The notes: generated by a model from the sequence alone, not told the origin. A stretch of DNA of 46,277 bases from a virus (IMGVR_UViG_3300041583_000077:1-46277), one strand, 5' to 3'; shown: positions 7,730 through 15,410, counted from the first letter of the stretch. Program-made: numbers and translations.

Positions 7730-8421
7730 TTTGGTGCAAACTCCTGCTGTAGTTTAATATTGTCAAAGAATTCTTTCTTAGTGCTGCTGTCATTGCTAAA
7801 CGCACCTTTAAGCACTGTGGTCTGTGTAAGACTGCTGTGTGCCATAATGCCTCGATTTTCGCAGCATCCGTGAGTCGCCTGCACATAAACGCCTACGTTC
7901 TTTGAGCCAGTTGCTGCCATAATCTCACGAGCAATGTCCACAGCCAATTCTTCCTGTAGTGTACCTCGTCTAGCACACCATTGCGCAATGCGTGTATATT
8001 TGCTAAGTCCAATCAGTTTGTCAGCAGCAATAATACCAATGTATGCTACACCACTCACGGGCTGGTGGTGATGACTACACATACTGCGCAGTTCTGAACG
8101 TACAACCAACATACCGTCGTATCCGTCCTTTGGATCATTTGGAAATGCTGTTGCGTTGGGCATAGCATCATACCGTCCGCTCATAATCTCATTAAAGTAC
8201 ATCTTAGCCAGTCTACGTGCTGTGCCTTGACTGTTGGGGTCAGTGGCCCTGTCAATCAACAGTGTATCAAGCACTGTTTCAAATGCTAGTGTAGCTTCGT
8301 CAATCAGTTCGTCTTTGATGTTAGGTCCAATATATTCTGAAATGTTATCACCGGCCCAGAATCTTTTGCCGTCTGCTTGCATACTGTCACGCAGAATATG
8401 TGAAGTTGTTCTATTTGTCAT
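7726..8421 (-). CDS. folE: GTP cyclohydrolase I
   Basis: 231 residues. The zinc site is C115 and H118 (MCSHHH) plus C186 (THGCCENRG), and KYTRIAQWCARRGTLQEEL follows the family pattern. It turns GTP into dihydroneopterin triphosphate, the first step of 7-deazaguanine (and folate) synthesis. It has a near-consensus sigma70 promoter with an inverted repeat (8458-8510) and a GGAG ribosome site. It is followed by queE (ATGA overlap), which favours a deazapurine role. Confidence 0.95.
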   Translation of the reverse strand: MTNRTTSHILRDSMQADGKRFWAGDNISEYIGPNIKDELIDEATLAFETVLDTLLIDRATDPNSQGTARRLAKMYFNEIMSGRYDAMPNATAFPNDPKDGYDGMLVVRSELRSMCSHHHQPVSGVAYIGIIAADKLIGLSKYTRIAQWCARRGTLQEELAVDIAREIMAATGSKNVGVYVQATHGCCENRGIMAHSSLTQTTVLKGAFSNDSSTKKEFFDNIKLQQEFAPK

Positions 8422-8457
8422 TTGTAATCTCCGATGTTAAGGCAGTGGATTGCCATG

Positions 8458-8495
8458 ATATATGGTACAACACATAATAGTATTGTACCATATAT
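8458..8495 (-). promoter_or_regulatory. 13-bp perfect inverted repeat at the folE promoter (operator-like)
   Basis: Arms ATATATGGTACAA (8458-8470) and TTGTACCATATAT (8483-8495), 12 bases apart. One arm covers most of the -10 hexamer and part of the spacer; the other lies just past the expected transcription start. The position suggests a repressor operator. An alternative is an extruded hairpin affecting initiation. Confidence 0.6.
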
Positions 8496-8510
8496 TTAGG
8501 TTTTTGTCAA
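8482..8510 (-). promoter_or_regulatory. Sigma70-type promoter of folE-queE
   Basis: -35 TTGACA (8505-8510), 17-bp spacer, -10 TACAAT (8482-8487). This is one of the best matches in the window. A late-like CTAAATA lies inside the spacer, so a second mode of use is possible. Confidence 0.8.
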
Positions 8511-8714
8511 TCAATCTTTGAAAAATTTCTCAAGCATTTCAATACGATCATTGGCAGCAGCCATCTTGTCCAGTTCGCCTTGAATAGCTTCGACGATATC
8601 AGGATGTTCACCGATACCAGTTGAGTTATTCATGTATACCATTACATTTGTTTTGGCACGTTCTAGTTCACCTTCGGCGTGCATTCTAGCAGCTTTAACT
8701 AATTGTTTTTTCAT
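8511..8714 (-). CDS. Conserved small hypothetical protein
   Basis: 67 residues, helical and charged, with a central NNSTGIGEHPDIVEAIQGEL segment that I remember from marine T4-like phages. AAGGAG precedes the ATG, and a strong promoter (8741-8769) serves it directly. No function known. Confidence 0.8.
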   Translation of the reverse strand: MKKQLVKAARMHAEGELERAKTNVMVYMNNSTGIGEHPDIVEAIQGELDKMAAANDRIEMLEKFFKD

Positions 8715-8740
8715 TTTTTCTCCTTTGATTATATTTCTTT

Positions 8741-8769
8741 ATTATAACACAGATTTTAATAACAGTCAA
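8741..8769 (-). promoter_or_regulatory. Sigma70-type promoter
   Basis: -35 TTGACT (8764-8769), 17-bp spacer, -10 TATAAT (8741-8746), just upstream of the gene at 8511-8714. Confidence 0.8.
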
Positions 8770-8770
8770 G

Positions 8771-9334
8771 TTATAAGTTATACTTGTTCTCCCAAGGATA
8801 TACAAGCCAAACATCTTCCTCTGCCTTGTTCACTTCGTGTACAGTGTAATCTACTGTGCCGTTGAATTCGCTTGACTGGTTGTCTGTGATAGTAGCAAAA
8901 CGAACATTACGATGCCAAATGCTGTTCCAAACATCTGTTTCGTTTGGTAAGCAACTGCCTTGCCAATCTTGCTTGATCCAGTTGAATGTAGCACCAGTAT
9001 CATTGATGTCACCTACAACTAGAATGTTTTTACGCTGCTTTATATCCCACCTGGCACCTGTTACGCCCGACTCTTCTGGATAGTTATAACCGAACGCATC
9101 TTCGCTCATCCAACAGTTAGTTTCGCAATTACTGTCGTTGGTGTCACGTAGACTTACCTTTAGTGCTTCACACCGAATGCCCAGCATATTACTTAGGATA
9201 GTAGCAGGTACGTTGCCACCTCGTGTAATACCTACAATATAGTCGGGTCGCCACTGATCCTTGTACATCTGTAGTGCGATGCTTACGCAGGCCTGTTCTA
9301 CATCCTGCCAACTGTAATGATGTTTCTTGATCAT
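8771..9334 (-). CDS. Type I phosphoribosyltransferase
   Basis: 187 residues from the ATG at 9334, which forms an ATGA overlap with the upstream stop. The PRPP-binding loop is ILVVGDINDTGAT (about 104-116), and GITRGGNVPATILSNMLG near residues 35-52 matches purine (xanthine-guanine type) PRTases. It may salvage a purine base to a nucleotide. An acidic, Trp-rich C-terminal hood replaces the usual ending, so the base specificity cannot be told. Its position near folE and queE makes a link to modified-purine metabolism possible but unproven. Confidence 0.82.
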   Translation of the reverse strand: MIKKHHYSWQDVEQACVSIALQMYKDQWRPDYIVGITRGGNVPATILSNMLGIRCEALKVSLRDTNDSNCETNCWMSEDAFGYNYPEESGVTGARWDIKQRKNILVVGDINDTGATFNWIKQDWQGSCLPNETDVWNSIWHRNVRFATITDNQSSEFNGTVDYTVHEVNKAEEDVWLVYPWENKYNL

Positions 9335-9615
9335 TTCAACATCTCCAAACTTAGACACTTGCTAACATATTCACCAATGTCTCGATCTTTTTCGATAATA
9401 TATGTGCTGTTGTCGTTGCGATCTGTTTTGCGATCGTAGCGTCTAAACTCAAGAATCTGTCCGTTGTTAGCACTATAGATACGGAATGTAAGAACAGGAT
9501 CAGTGTCGGGCCAAAACGTTTCATCTATGCTGCTAACAGACATACCTCTTTCACTTCCTGCATTGTTCCGAGATTTTTCAGACATGCGAGCAAACCAGTT
9601 ATCAAGCCACTTCAT
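9331..9615 (-). CDS. Conserved hypothetical protein
   Basis: 94 residues. A beta-rich middle contains VLTFRIYSANNGQILEFRRY and is followed by an acidic helix. It overlaps both neighbours by 4 bases. I recall it as conserved in marine T4-like phages; function unknown. Confidence 0.7.
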   Translation of the reverse strand: MKWLDNWFARMSEKSRNNAGSERGMSVSSIDETFWPDTDPVLTFRIYSANNGQILEFRRYDRKTDRNDNSTYIIEKDRDIGEYVSKCLSLEMLK

Positions 9616-9797
9616 TTTTTTTTATCCTTTGCGTTTTTCTCATTTTTAGTAAGTTTATTGTTCCATGTACTATTACTAATACCAAGTTCGCTGGGCATAG
9701 GTTTAGTTTTACCTTTAGTAATTGTGCCACCTTTATTTAGAAATTCATCGATCATTGCTTGATCAGTAGTTTTTTTAGGTTCTGGGCCCATTGCCAT
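9612..9797 (-). CDS. Small basic protein, paralogue of the gene at 42275-42460
   Basis: 61 residues. The N-terminus MAMGPEPKKTTDQAMIDEFL, followed by NKGGTITKGKTK, matches the paralogue at 42275-42460 (MTMNPTPRKV, then IDEYLKNGGTVTVKQ). The C-terminus is Lys/Asn-rich and the middle (LGISNSTWNNKL) could be a short helix-turn-helix. Overlaps neighbours at both ends. Function unknown. Confidence 0.7.
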   Translation of the reverse strand: MAMGPEPKKTTDQAMIDEFLNKGGTITKGKTKPMPSELGISNSTWNNKLTKNEKNAKDKKK

Positions 9798-10453
9798 TAC
9801 TTTGATTCCTTTATAGCTTCAAATGTTTGATATTTTGCCAGTGCCGCTTCGTACTCATCCTTCAGTTCTTTTAACCGAGGATACTTTGCTTCCATATCCA
9901 CGTCACACTTTAATAATAACAGAGCATCACGCATTTCGTCAAGTTCTTTTACTACATCTCTGCCATTTACTATAAGAGGAACATCTACCTTCATACTACC
10001 ATTTGTAGGATCACCGTTGATAGTGATAGCACTGTTGTTACTAATGTTTGACGCTGTCACTGTGCTGGTAATGCCCTGTTTGGGTGGTAAGTTTGGATTC
10101 TTTTTGACCCACCAACTACTGCTCCATTCTTCCCAGCAGCCGTCACAGGTCAAATCACAAATGTTATCAAACCCTACTTCAAAGTATCTTAACTTGACTT
10201 TGTCTGTGCTATATTGTTCATTGAACCATTGTCTTAAACTTGGTTTACCCAAGCTCTCTTCGTGCTTACACTTAGCACAATTAGAATTGTCTATAGTCCA
10301 CGTGTCTCTAAGAGTTTGATATTCTTGTGTATGAAGTACACCTGCTACATCTCCGTTAAACGTTTGTATCGGAGTCTTATAACGACAACAAGGGAAGACA
10401 CGATTGCCTCCCCTTATATTAGTGTGAGCATATAATGCTGCACAGTTACTCAT
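9797..10453 (-). CDS. Chimera: truncated radical-SAM N-terminus fused to a phage-type C-terminus
   Basis: 218 residues from the ATG at 10453 (8-base overlap with the previous gene; an in-frame codon further up is less likely). Residues 1-118 resemble an iron-sulfur radical-SAM protein: CC at 22-23, CAKC at 59-62 and the SAM cluster C99-x3-C103-x2-C106 (CDLTCDGC). The protein then leaves the family: no GGE motif or barrel follows, and residues about 125-218 look like a phage structural-type domain (low-complexity Thr/Asn/Ser stretch, then a charged helix). An active radical-SAM enzyme is unlikely with so much missing; a fusion or deletion event is likely. Confidence 0.7.
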   Translation of the reverse strand: MSNCAALYAHTNIRGGNRVFPCCRYKTPIQTFNGDVAGVLHTQEYQTLRDTWTIDNSNCAKCKHEESLGKPSLRQWFNEQYSTDKVKLRYFEVGFDNICDLTCDGCWEEWSSSWWVKKNPNLPPKQGITSTVTASNISNNSAITINGDPTNGSMKVDVPLIVNGRDVVKELDEMRDALLLLKCDVDMEAKYPRLKELKDEYEAALAKYQTFEAIKESK

Positions 10454-10799
10454 CTTCTTTTTGTTTTCCGATCCAGTCTTGCTCAACCATTTTGTAAATA
10501 GTTTTGAAGTTTTCGTAAGCCTTCTCCAACCCTGGGTAATCTCTACACATATCTTCTACCTTGGCAACTGAGGGCATTTGGTCCTCAAACTCTACAGGAT
10601 TGGATATAGTAATACTGTCGAGATTAATAGTACCGTCGCCGCCGGTAATCGTTATCCAATCATAGCTATCGGTATATGCATTTGTACTTATAGTGCTGGT
10701 GTCTAACCATATATCTCCTGTGCTAAGATTATTAGGCGCAGTAATGTTAATAGTAGAAACTTCTGTTATATCTATTAAATATTCTTCGTCATTGTCCAT
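10446..10799 (-). CDS. Conserved phage protein with acidic beta region and helical tail
   Basis: 117 residues from the ATG at 10799; the longer upstream frame lies inside the epimerase gene. The first 75 residues are Thr/Ile/Asp-rich (NITAPNNLSTGDIWLDTSTI). The tail has VEDMCRDYPGLEKAYENFKTIY, a signature I remember from small T4-like cyanophage proteins of unknown function. Overlaps the epimerase end by 11 bases. Confidence 0.7.
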   Translation of the reverse strand: MDNDEEYLIDITEVSTINITAPNNLSTGDIWLDTSTISTNAYTDSYDWITITGGDGTINLDSITISNPVEFEDQMPSVAKVEDMCRDYPGLEKAYENFKTIYKMVEQDWIGKQKEDE

Positions 10800-11658
10800 T
10801 TCTACCAATCTCCAATTTGTATTGATCCAAGCACATATCTTCAATACTTTTATTAAGTGTGACAAATTTGCTTATTTGGTCTACTACACTTGCAACTGCA
10901 TCTCCTTGTCTTCGAGGAGACACAATTCTATTTAACTTTTTACCAGTCACTTGTTCCATAGTATTGAGAACGTCCAGTACACTGTACCCTGTATTGCTTC
11001 CCAAGCACTCGTAAGGAGTATTAGTAGGACCGTTGTCCACTGCTTTTACGATAGCATCTGCAAGATCAGTAACATGAATATAATCACGTATACAGGTGCC
11101 GTCTTTGGTATTATAGTCGTTGCCGTATATTTCCACGCTGTCTCTTTTGCCAGCAGCGTGTTCAGCAGCAACTCTAATAAGATGTGTAGGAGCACCCAGT
11201 TGGCGGTTAACACCATCTGTACCACTTACATTAAAGAATCTAAAGATAGTGTATCCTGATGCTTTTTCTTTGATTACATCTTCTGCTGCCACCTTGCTGC
11301 GAGCATATGGGCTGGCCATTTCCCAAGCACTGCTGGTACTAGCAAACAGCACATGGCCTGTTTGTACTCTATCCAAAATATTTGCAGTGCCCATTGTGTT
11401 TACACGGTAGTATTCTGTTGGTTCATGTAAACTATCGGGTACTACACTGCGCCCCGCGAGGTGAACAACTGCATCATACTCGCCTCGTACATACTTAGTT
11501 ATGTCGTAATTTACAAACTCGTCACAGTATGCGACTATATCATTGTACTCGCCATGTATATTAATATCCCAAGCAACTACATAATAGCCATGTTCTTTTA
11601 GCAATTTACACACATGACTACCAATATAACCTGTTGCTCCTGTGACTAATACTTTCAT
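10789..11658 (-). CDS. NAD-dependent sugar epimerase/dehydratase (GalE-like, extended SDR)
   Basis: 289 residues. The NAD-binding TGATGYIG is at residues 6-13 and the catalytic Tyr118-x3-Lys122 in SPYARSK, with a Ser/Thr run at 108-110. Compared with UDP-glucose 4-epimerase (338) the C-terminal substrate domain is shortened. It probably interconverts a nucleotide sugar for the adjacent glycosyltransferase. ATGA overlap with the HNH gene upstream. The substrate is not determined. Confidence 0.88.
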   Translation of the reverse strand: MKVLVTGATGYIGSHVCKLLKEHGYYVVAWDINIHGEYNDIVAYCDEFVNYDITKYVRGEYDAVVHLAGRSVVPDSLHEPTEYYRVNTMGTANILDRVQTGHVLFASTSSAWEMASPYARSKVAAEDVIKEKASGYTIFRFFNVSGTDGVNRQLGAPTHLIRVAAEHAAGKRDSVEIYGNDYNTKDGTCIRDYIHVTDLADAIVKAVDNGPTNTPYECLGSNTGYSVLDVLNTMEQVTGKKLNRIVSPRRQGDAVASVVDQISKFVTLNKSIEDMCLDQYKLEIGRNGQ

Positions 11659-12071
11659 ACGTTAATGTCCCATAAAGAAGGAGGTAGTGCAACAATATTA
11701 CTATATCTCACACGATTGTCGCCATATAGTTTTGTTTTTTTTGCATGGCAGTTTGGACACAAAACCAATAAGTTTTCTTCATTGTTGTTGTGCTTATTAC
11801 CGTCATAGTGGTCAATAGTTAGATCACCATGATGACCCGGACACGGCCAGCCAAGTATTTGACTTTCGCAACCTCCTCGAGATGCTTTGAAAGCATCTAC
11901 CATAGACTTGCCTACTACATTTGTTCTATGATACTCGCAGAAAGATTTCCACTTATAACTCCAACTTCCATCAGTTTTGCGTTTTTTTGTATGATAGTTA
12001 ACCTGAGTGCAGCATCCTGGCATATTACATTTAGGTGCCCATGCTTTGTGTATGCTTACAACATTTGACAT
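11655..12071 (-). CDS. HNH endonuclease
   Basis: 138 residues. The HNH core is in the second half: LTIDHYDGNKHNNNEENL then LLVLCPNCHAKKTK, with the C-x2-C zinc pair and the DH catalytic pair. More Cys pairs occur near the N-terminus (CNMPGCC). It is probably a free-standing homing-type endonuclease inserted between sugar-metabolism genes. Confidence 0.85.
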   Translation of the reverse strand: MSNVVSIHKAWAPKCNMPGCCTQVNYHTKKRKTDGSWSYKWKSFCEYHRTNVVGKSMVDAFKASRGGCESQILGWPCPGHHGDLTIDHYDGNKHNNNEENLLVLCPNCHAKKTKLYGDNRVRYSNIVALPPSLWDINV

Positions 12072-12074
12072 AAT

Positions 12075-13244
12075 TTAGTACTTTCTTTTTGCTACTTCGT
12101 CCCTATAACGATTAGTATCACGTTTCCACTGTTCACCGTTGCCTTGCATGATGTCAATATAACGATCAATAGTGCCGTCAGTCCAATCTGAAATCTCACC
12201 AATGCGGGTATGCTGAGTATCCAGCAGATTGTCTAGTTTATCGGCTGCATCTTCGATGCTCCAAGGAACATACAAGCGTGTATGATCGTTGTTAAAGATT
12301 TCAGGGAAACTGCGATACGCTGGGAATAGCACATTACATCCTAGTGCATCTGCTTCGCTAACAGTGTTGCTGGTCCAGTCTTGTAGCGCACAGTTAAACA
12401 GCACACGACTGTCGTTTAGAATGTTGTAATACTCATTCTTTTTAAGATTTTCATAGATTCTAATCTTGCCTGCTGCTTCCAATGCTCTTGCACGTTCGAT
12501 ATATTTAGGATTGTTTGAACGCAATGGACCGCCTTGCAACACTGCAAACTCAATGTCTGTGCCTGCATATTGTTCTGCAAGATCCATATAGAAATTAGGT
12601 TGTTTCTCTTGATCCCATCTTGCAGCAAACACCACACGATTGGCACGGTCCTTCCAAGGTTTAATATAATCTACACGCTCTTGTACTTCTTCTTTGCTAA
12701 ATGCAAGACCGCTAATGTTGTACAGCGAAGCAGTCCAATTTGCAATCTTCATGTTAGCAACCATTTCTTCGTTGCTTGCTAACACACCTGTAACAAACTG
12801 ATTGCAAAGCTGCTCGTACAAGCTCATCCACTTGCTCATACCCCAAACATGCACAAAATCGTCTGGATCTATAGCTTGTGCAAGACAGCGTACCCATACT
12901 TTAGGACGCTGATCAGCAGGAATCTGATCCATGATGTATGGAAGACTCTCAATACCAGGCTGGAACATGTCTTCAAAGAAAACAACATCTTCACCTGTGC
13001 ATTCGCCTTCACGCATCATCTGCACAAGATTCATCATTTGACTCATGCTAAAATAGCTGCGTCCGTGTGCATCTAGTACTTGGCCCACACTGATAGCTTT
13101 GGTATTGTCAATAGTTTTGCCTGGTACAACAACATAATCAATACCGCGCTTTTTAAAGGCACGTTCACTCCAGTCTTGCAACTGAAGTGTGTATCGTGAT
13201 TCATAACTTTCTAAACCGCAGTAAAATAATTTTCTAAAGCTCAT
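12075..13244 (-). CDS. Glycosyltransferase (GT-B fold, GT4-like)
   Basis: 389 residues. The C-terminal half is Rossmann-like, with VVFAARWDQEKQPNFYMDLAEQY at about 218-240 and a C-terminal segment TVSEADALGCNVLFPAYRSFPEIF that matches the E-x7-E-type donor region of GT4 enzymes. It would move a sugar from a nucleotide donor to an acceptor, possibly modified phage DNA or a surface glycan. It is flanked by the epimerase and an endonuclease. It starts inside the end of the upstream endonuclease (11-base overlap). Confidence 0.82.
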   Translation of the reverse strand: MSFRKLFYCGLESYESRYTLQLQDWSERAFKKRGIDYVVVPGKTIDNTKAISVGQVLDAHGRSYFSMSQMMNLVQMMREGECTGEDVVFFEDMFQPGIESLPYIMDQIPADQRPKVWVRCLAQAIDPDDFVHVWGMSKWMSLYEQLCNQFVTGVLASNEEMVANMKIANWTASLYNISGLAFSKEEVQERVDYIKPWKDRANRVVFAARWDQEKQPNFYMDLAEQYAGTDIEFAVLQGGPLRSNNPKYIERARALEAAGKIRIYENLKKNEYYNILNDSRVLFNCALQDWTSNTVSEADALGCNVLFPAYRSFPEIFNNDHTRLYVPWSIEDAADKLDNLLDTQHTRIGEISDWTDGTIDRYIDIMQGNGEQWKRDTNRYRDEVAKRKY

Positions 13245-13941
13245 TGTATTTCCTAATTAACTCTTCGGGTGTTTGTTCGCTTTTATAACTTTTTTTACGA
13301 TTATCAACACCCGGTATTATTCTTAAATTGTGTATACTGCCCATTATATTGGGAGGTATTTTATTATTAAATCCATCTAATATTGATAATACATGATCTA
13401 AATGATTCTGTCTATCTCTTTTTGTTTCGAACATATATTTCTTATATGTTCTATTACTATATCTCCAAACTGCTCTTTTATATAAATCAAAGTCTGATTT
13501 TTCATTAGGGTCAGTAATGCTTTTACTATTGGAAAGTTTTGATTCTATGATTTTTTCAGTAACACATTCAGGACAATTTATATGTCCTGAAAGTATAGAA
13601 TTAGCAGTTGACGAAAAATTTTCATTGTGGTTGGTACATGTAAATAACATTTTAGTTTTTGCATTTTTATATTTTTCTTTTGGAAAAATATGTGTTGGTA
13701 GCTCAGATAAAAATTCTTGATGAGATTTACTCCAACTATTTTTACAACGAGGGCATCCTCCGTTTTTTCTTTTTATATCATTGGGGTATTTTGAAAAATA
13801 CCCGTGTAATTTACAACCTAATGTTACTTTAGTATTGCAGTTCACGTACACAAATTTATCATAATCAAATTTATATCCATGAACTGCAATAATTTCAGTT
13901 AGTACCTCGGCAGTTGTTTTTCCATGTGTTCTTAATCCCAC
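13234..13941 (-). CDS. Homing-type endonuclease with zinc-knuckle repeats
   Basis: 235 residues with a GTG start, supported by an AGGAG ribosome site 9 bases upstream. There are two tandem CxxC repeats: TKVTLGCKLHGYFSKYP ... GGCPRC (about 38-70) and the divergent TKMLFTCTNHNENFS ... NCPEC (about 95-125), DUF723-like. The C-terminus has HLDHVLSILDGFNNKIPPNI, an HNH/His-Me-type active region. The AT content looks higher than in its neighbours, consistent with acquisition. Late-like promoter at 13957-13976. Confidence 0.75.
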   Translation of the reverse strand: MGLRTHGKTTAEVLTEIIAVHGYKFDYDKFVYVNCNTKVTLGCKLHGYFSKYPNDIKRKNGGCPRCKNSWSKSHQEFLSELPTHIFPKEKYKNAKTKMLFTCTNHNENFSSTANSILSGHINCPECVTEKIIESKLSNSKSITDPNEKSDFDLYKRAVWRYSNRTYKKYMFETKRDRQNHLDHVLSILDGFNNKIPPNIMGSIHNLRIIPGVDNRKKSYKSEQTPEELIRKYNEL

Positions 13942-13956
13942 AACATTTGTCTCCTG

Positions 13957-13976
13957 TACATAAATATATTTATGTA
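13957..13976. promoter_or_regulatory. 20-bp perfect palindrome holding a CATAAATA motif on each strand
   Basis: A perfect palindrome with the core CATAAATATATTTATG. On the minus strand the octamer CATAAATA (13967-13974) is about 25 bases upstream of the GTG at 13941, the late-promoter spacing. The symmetric copy points right, where no plus-strand gene is credible. It could also be a protein-binding site or a small terminator. Confidence 0.45.
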
Positions 13977-14023
13977 AAGATGACTTTATTATGGCTCAAG
14001 GCCCATATAAAAAAGTCTACGCA

Positions 14024-14257
14024 TTAGCGTTTCCGATTGTTGGTAACCGGCCGACCTTCTCTTTCAGCACGAGCAACTGCTCGACGCCATCCGCGCCACT
14101 TCTTGAAAGCAGTCCAAATACGAGACTTTTCATTGTACAAGTCTGCCTCGTCAAAAGGCAACGGATTGCCAACGCGGTCCACTTCAGTAGTACAGTAGTC
14201 ACGAAACTCTTCGAGGTCATTGAATACTTTGTTTACTGTATGATTGTTAATAGTCAT
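14024..14257 (-). CDS. Conserved small hypothetical protein
   Basis: 77 residues, acidic N-terminus and strongly basic C-terminus (FKKWRGWRRAVARAEREGRP). I remember similar proteins from T4-like marine phages. AAGGAAAA precedes the ATG. It could bind nucleic acid through its basic end. The region 13977-14023 is an intergenic gap with no clear feature. Confidence 0.75.
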   Translation of the reverse strand: MTINNHTVNKVFNDLEEFRDYCTTEVDRVGNPLPFDEADLYNEKSRIWTAFKKWRGWRRAVARAEREGRPVTNNRKR

Positions 14258-14270
14258 AGTTTTCCTTAAT

Positions 14271-14657
14271 TTATTTTGTTGAAGGATAAAAAGTTAATGA
14301 GCCATTTTCGCCGTCTTCAGCGATTTCAATTTCTACAAAGCGGCCCGGATACCTTGTAGAAATTTGTGTGTGCAGTTCGTCTGAAATCATTTCGCACGAC
14401 CTATGATTCAGTTGTAGAATATCTTCATTGTAAAGTTTTTCAAGCCAGCGTTTGAACTGGATGAATTCAATGTCACGATCGTCGTGAAACACTTCGATGC
14501 GTACTTTAAAGTGGAAGATATGTCGATGCGCTACACCAAGGAAGCTAACATCGTATTCGTCGCCGGTAGCAAGTGCAGGATCTGTAGCTGCTGCTGGATA
14601 TAAATGGACACCTTCTTTGCGAAAGGTAACCCAGATGCTTTTTGTAGGTTCTGTCAT
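14271..14657 (-). CDS. QueD-like 6-carboxytetrahydropterin synthase homologue, divergent
   Basis: 128 residues from the ATG at 14657, chosen for the AAAGGAGAG site; a longer upstream frame ignores it. The T-fold layout matches QueD: F12 and H18 (FRKEGVHLYP), H44-R-H46 (AHRHIF, matching LHGHSF), DIEFIQFK at 62-69 (matching the IIDFAELK segment), H85 (LNHRS) and a C-terminal IEIAEDGENG. The catalytic Cys that precedes the HxH by four residues is Leu40 here, and Cys88 lies near H85. With FolE and QueE it would complete the early pathway if active. Own promoter at 14691-14719. Confidence 0.65.
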   Translation of the reverse strand: MTEPTKSIWVTFRKEGVHLYPAAATDPALATGDEYDVSFLGVAHRHIFHFKVRIEVFHDDRDIEFIQFKRWLEKLYNEDILQLNHRSCEMISDELHTQISTRYPGRFVEIEIAEDGENGSLTFYPSTK

Positions 14658-14690
14658 ACGGCTCTCCTTTGTTTTGCGTAGTATATAGTT

Positions 14691-14719
14691 ATGATACAAC
14701 TCTTGCTGCATTGTGTCAA
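14691..14719 (-). promoter_or_regulatory. Sigma70-type promoter of the QueD-like gene
   Basis: -35 TTGACA (14714-14719), 17-bp spacer, -10 TATCAT (14691-14696). The -35 overlaps the stop of the upstream gene. Confidence 0.7.
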
Positions 14720-15240
14720 GAAATAATTTCGTCAGTGGTATATTTAGACCAATCAGTAAACACTGCACGATCTTTTAGATCGTGCACCTTGTGTACCCAT
14801 ACACCAGGATTGCTTGCGTCAAAGTCTTTGTCGTCAATTTTTAAGCAAGCATTGTATCCAAGCTGATCAATATAAGGAAGTTTAACACTGATCATTGGAA
14901 TAAAACGGTTTTGTTCAATAAAGCCAGTTTCCAAAAGTCCTTCAACTTGACTCACGTCGACGTCAAGCGTAACCCAGAACCCATCCTTGAGCAATGGAAA
15001 AATCATTGCTTCCCAAGGTTCCCACTGATCTGATACGTTGTCTGTTACATTAAAACTCATATTAGCACCGCAATAAATATGTTTGCATCCATTGAAGTTT
15101 GCAATAGTTTTAATTTCGTCGTAGTTCTTAATGCCCACCACAAATAAGGTTTTCTTATTGTAAGCAGGAGTATGTTCAACTTCAGTTCCTACAAAGTATT
15201 GTACATCTTCTTCTGTACCTTGGACATATATACGCTTCAT
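14716..15240 (-). CDS. Conserved hypothetical protein
   Basis: 174 residues from the ATG at 15240, which overlaps the upstream TGA. It contains GFWVTLDVDVSQVEGLLETG and FIPMISVKLPYIDQLGYNA, segments I remember from marine T4-like phages. Cys pairs near residues 51-56 (NGCKHIYCG). No function known; its position between the QueD-like gene and the transglycosylase is suggestive. Confidence 0.75.
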   Translation of the reverse strand: MKRIYVQGTEEDVQYFVGTEVEHTPAYNKKTLFVVGIKNYDEIKTIANFNGCKHIYCGANMSFNVTDNVSDQWEPWEAMIFPLLKDGFWVTLDVDVSQVEGLLETGFIEQNRFIPMISVKLPYIDQLGYNACLKIDDKDFDASNPGVWVHKVHDLKDRAVFTDWSKYTTDEIIS

Positions 15241-15410
15241 GATTTTTTTACCTGATAAATTTCGTTCCAAACATTCCAACGCTTTTTAACAAACTCGTTG
15301 ACTTGTTCTTTACTATAGTTGTTTTTCTTCATGCTGTCAATGATTTTATCTAATTCTTCTACTGCTATTTCTAGTGCTACAAGCTTCGAAGATTTCTCTT
15401 CAGTGTCCAT
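15237..15410 (-). CDS. Small helical protein, 57 residues
   Basis: ATG at 15410 to TGA at 15237-15239, beginning MDTEEKSSKLVALEIAVEEL and rich in Glu/Lys, so probably an amphipathic helix. The stop overlaps the next start in an ATGA, and the start overlaps the YdcH-like gene by 11 bases, so it fills an otherwise empty gap. No family recognised. Confidence 0.65.
   Translation of the reverse strand: MDTEEKSSKLVALEIAVEELDKIIDSMKKNNYSKEQVNEFVKKRWNVWNEIYQVKKS

Noticed and set aside
13991-14269. Plus-strand frame opposite 14024-14257
   Set aside because: The minus-strand gene has a ribosome site and a coherent charged protein; the plus frame has neither.
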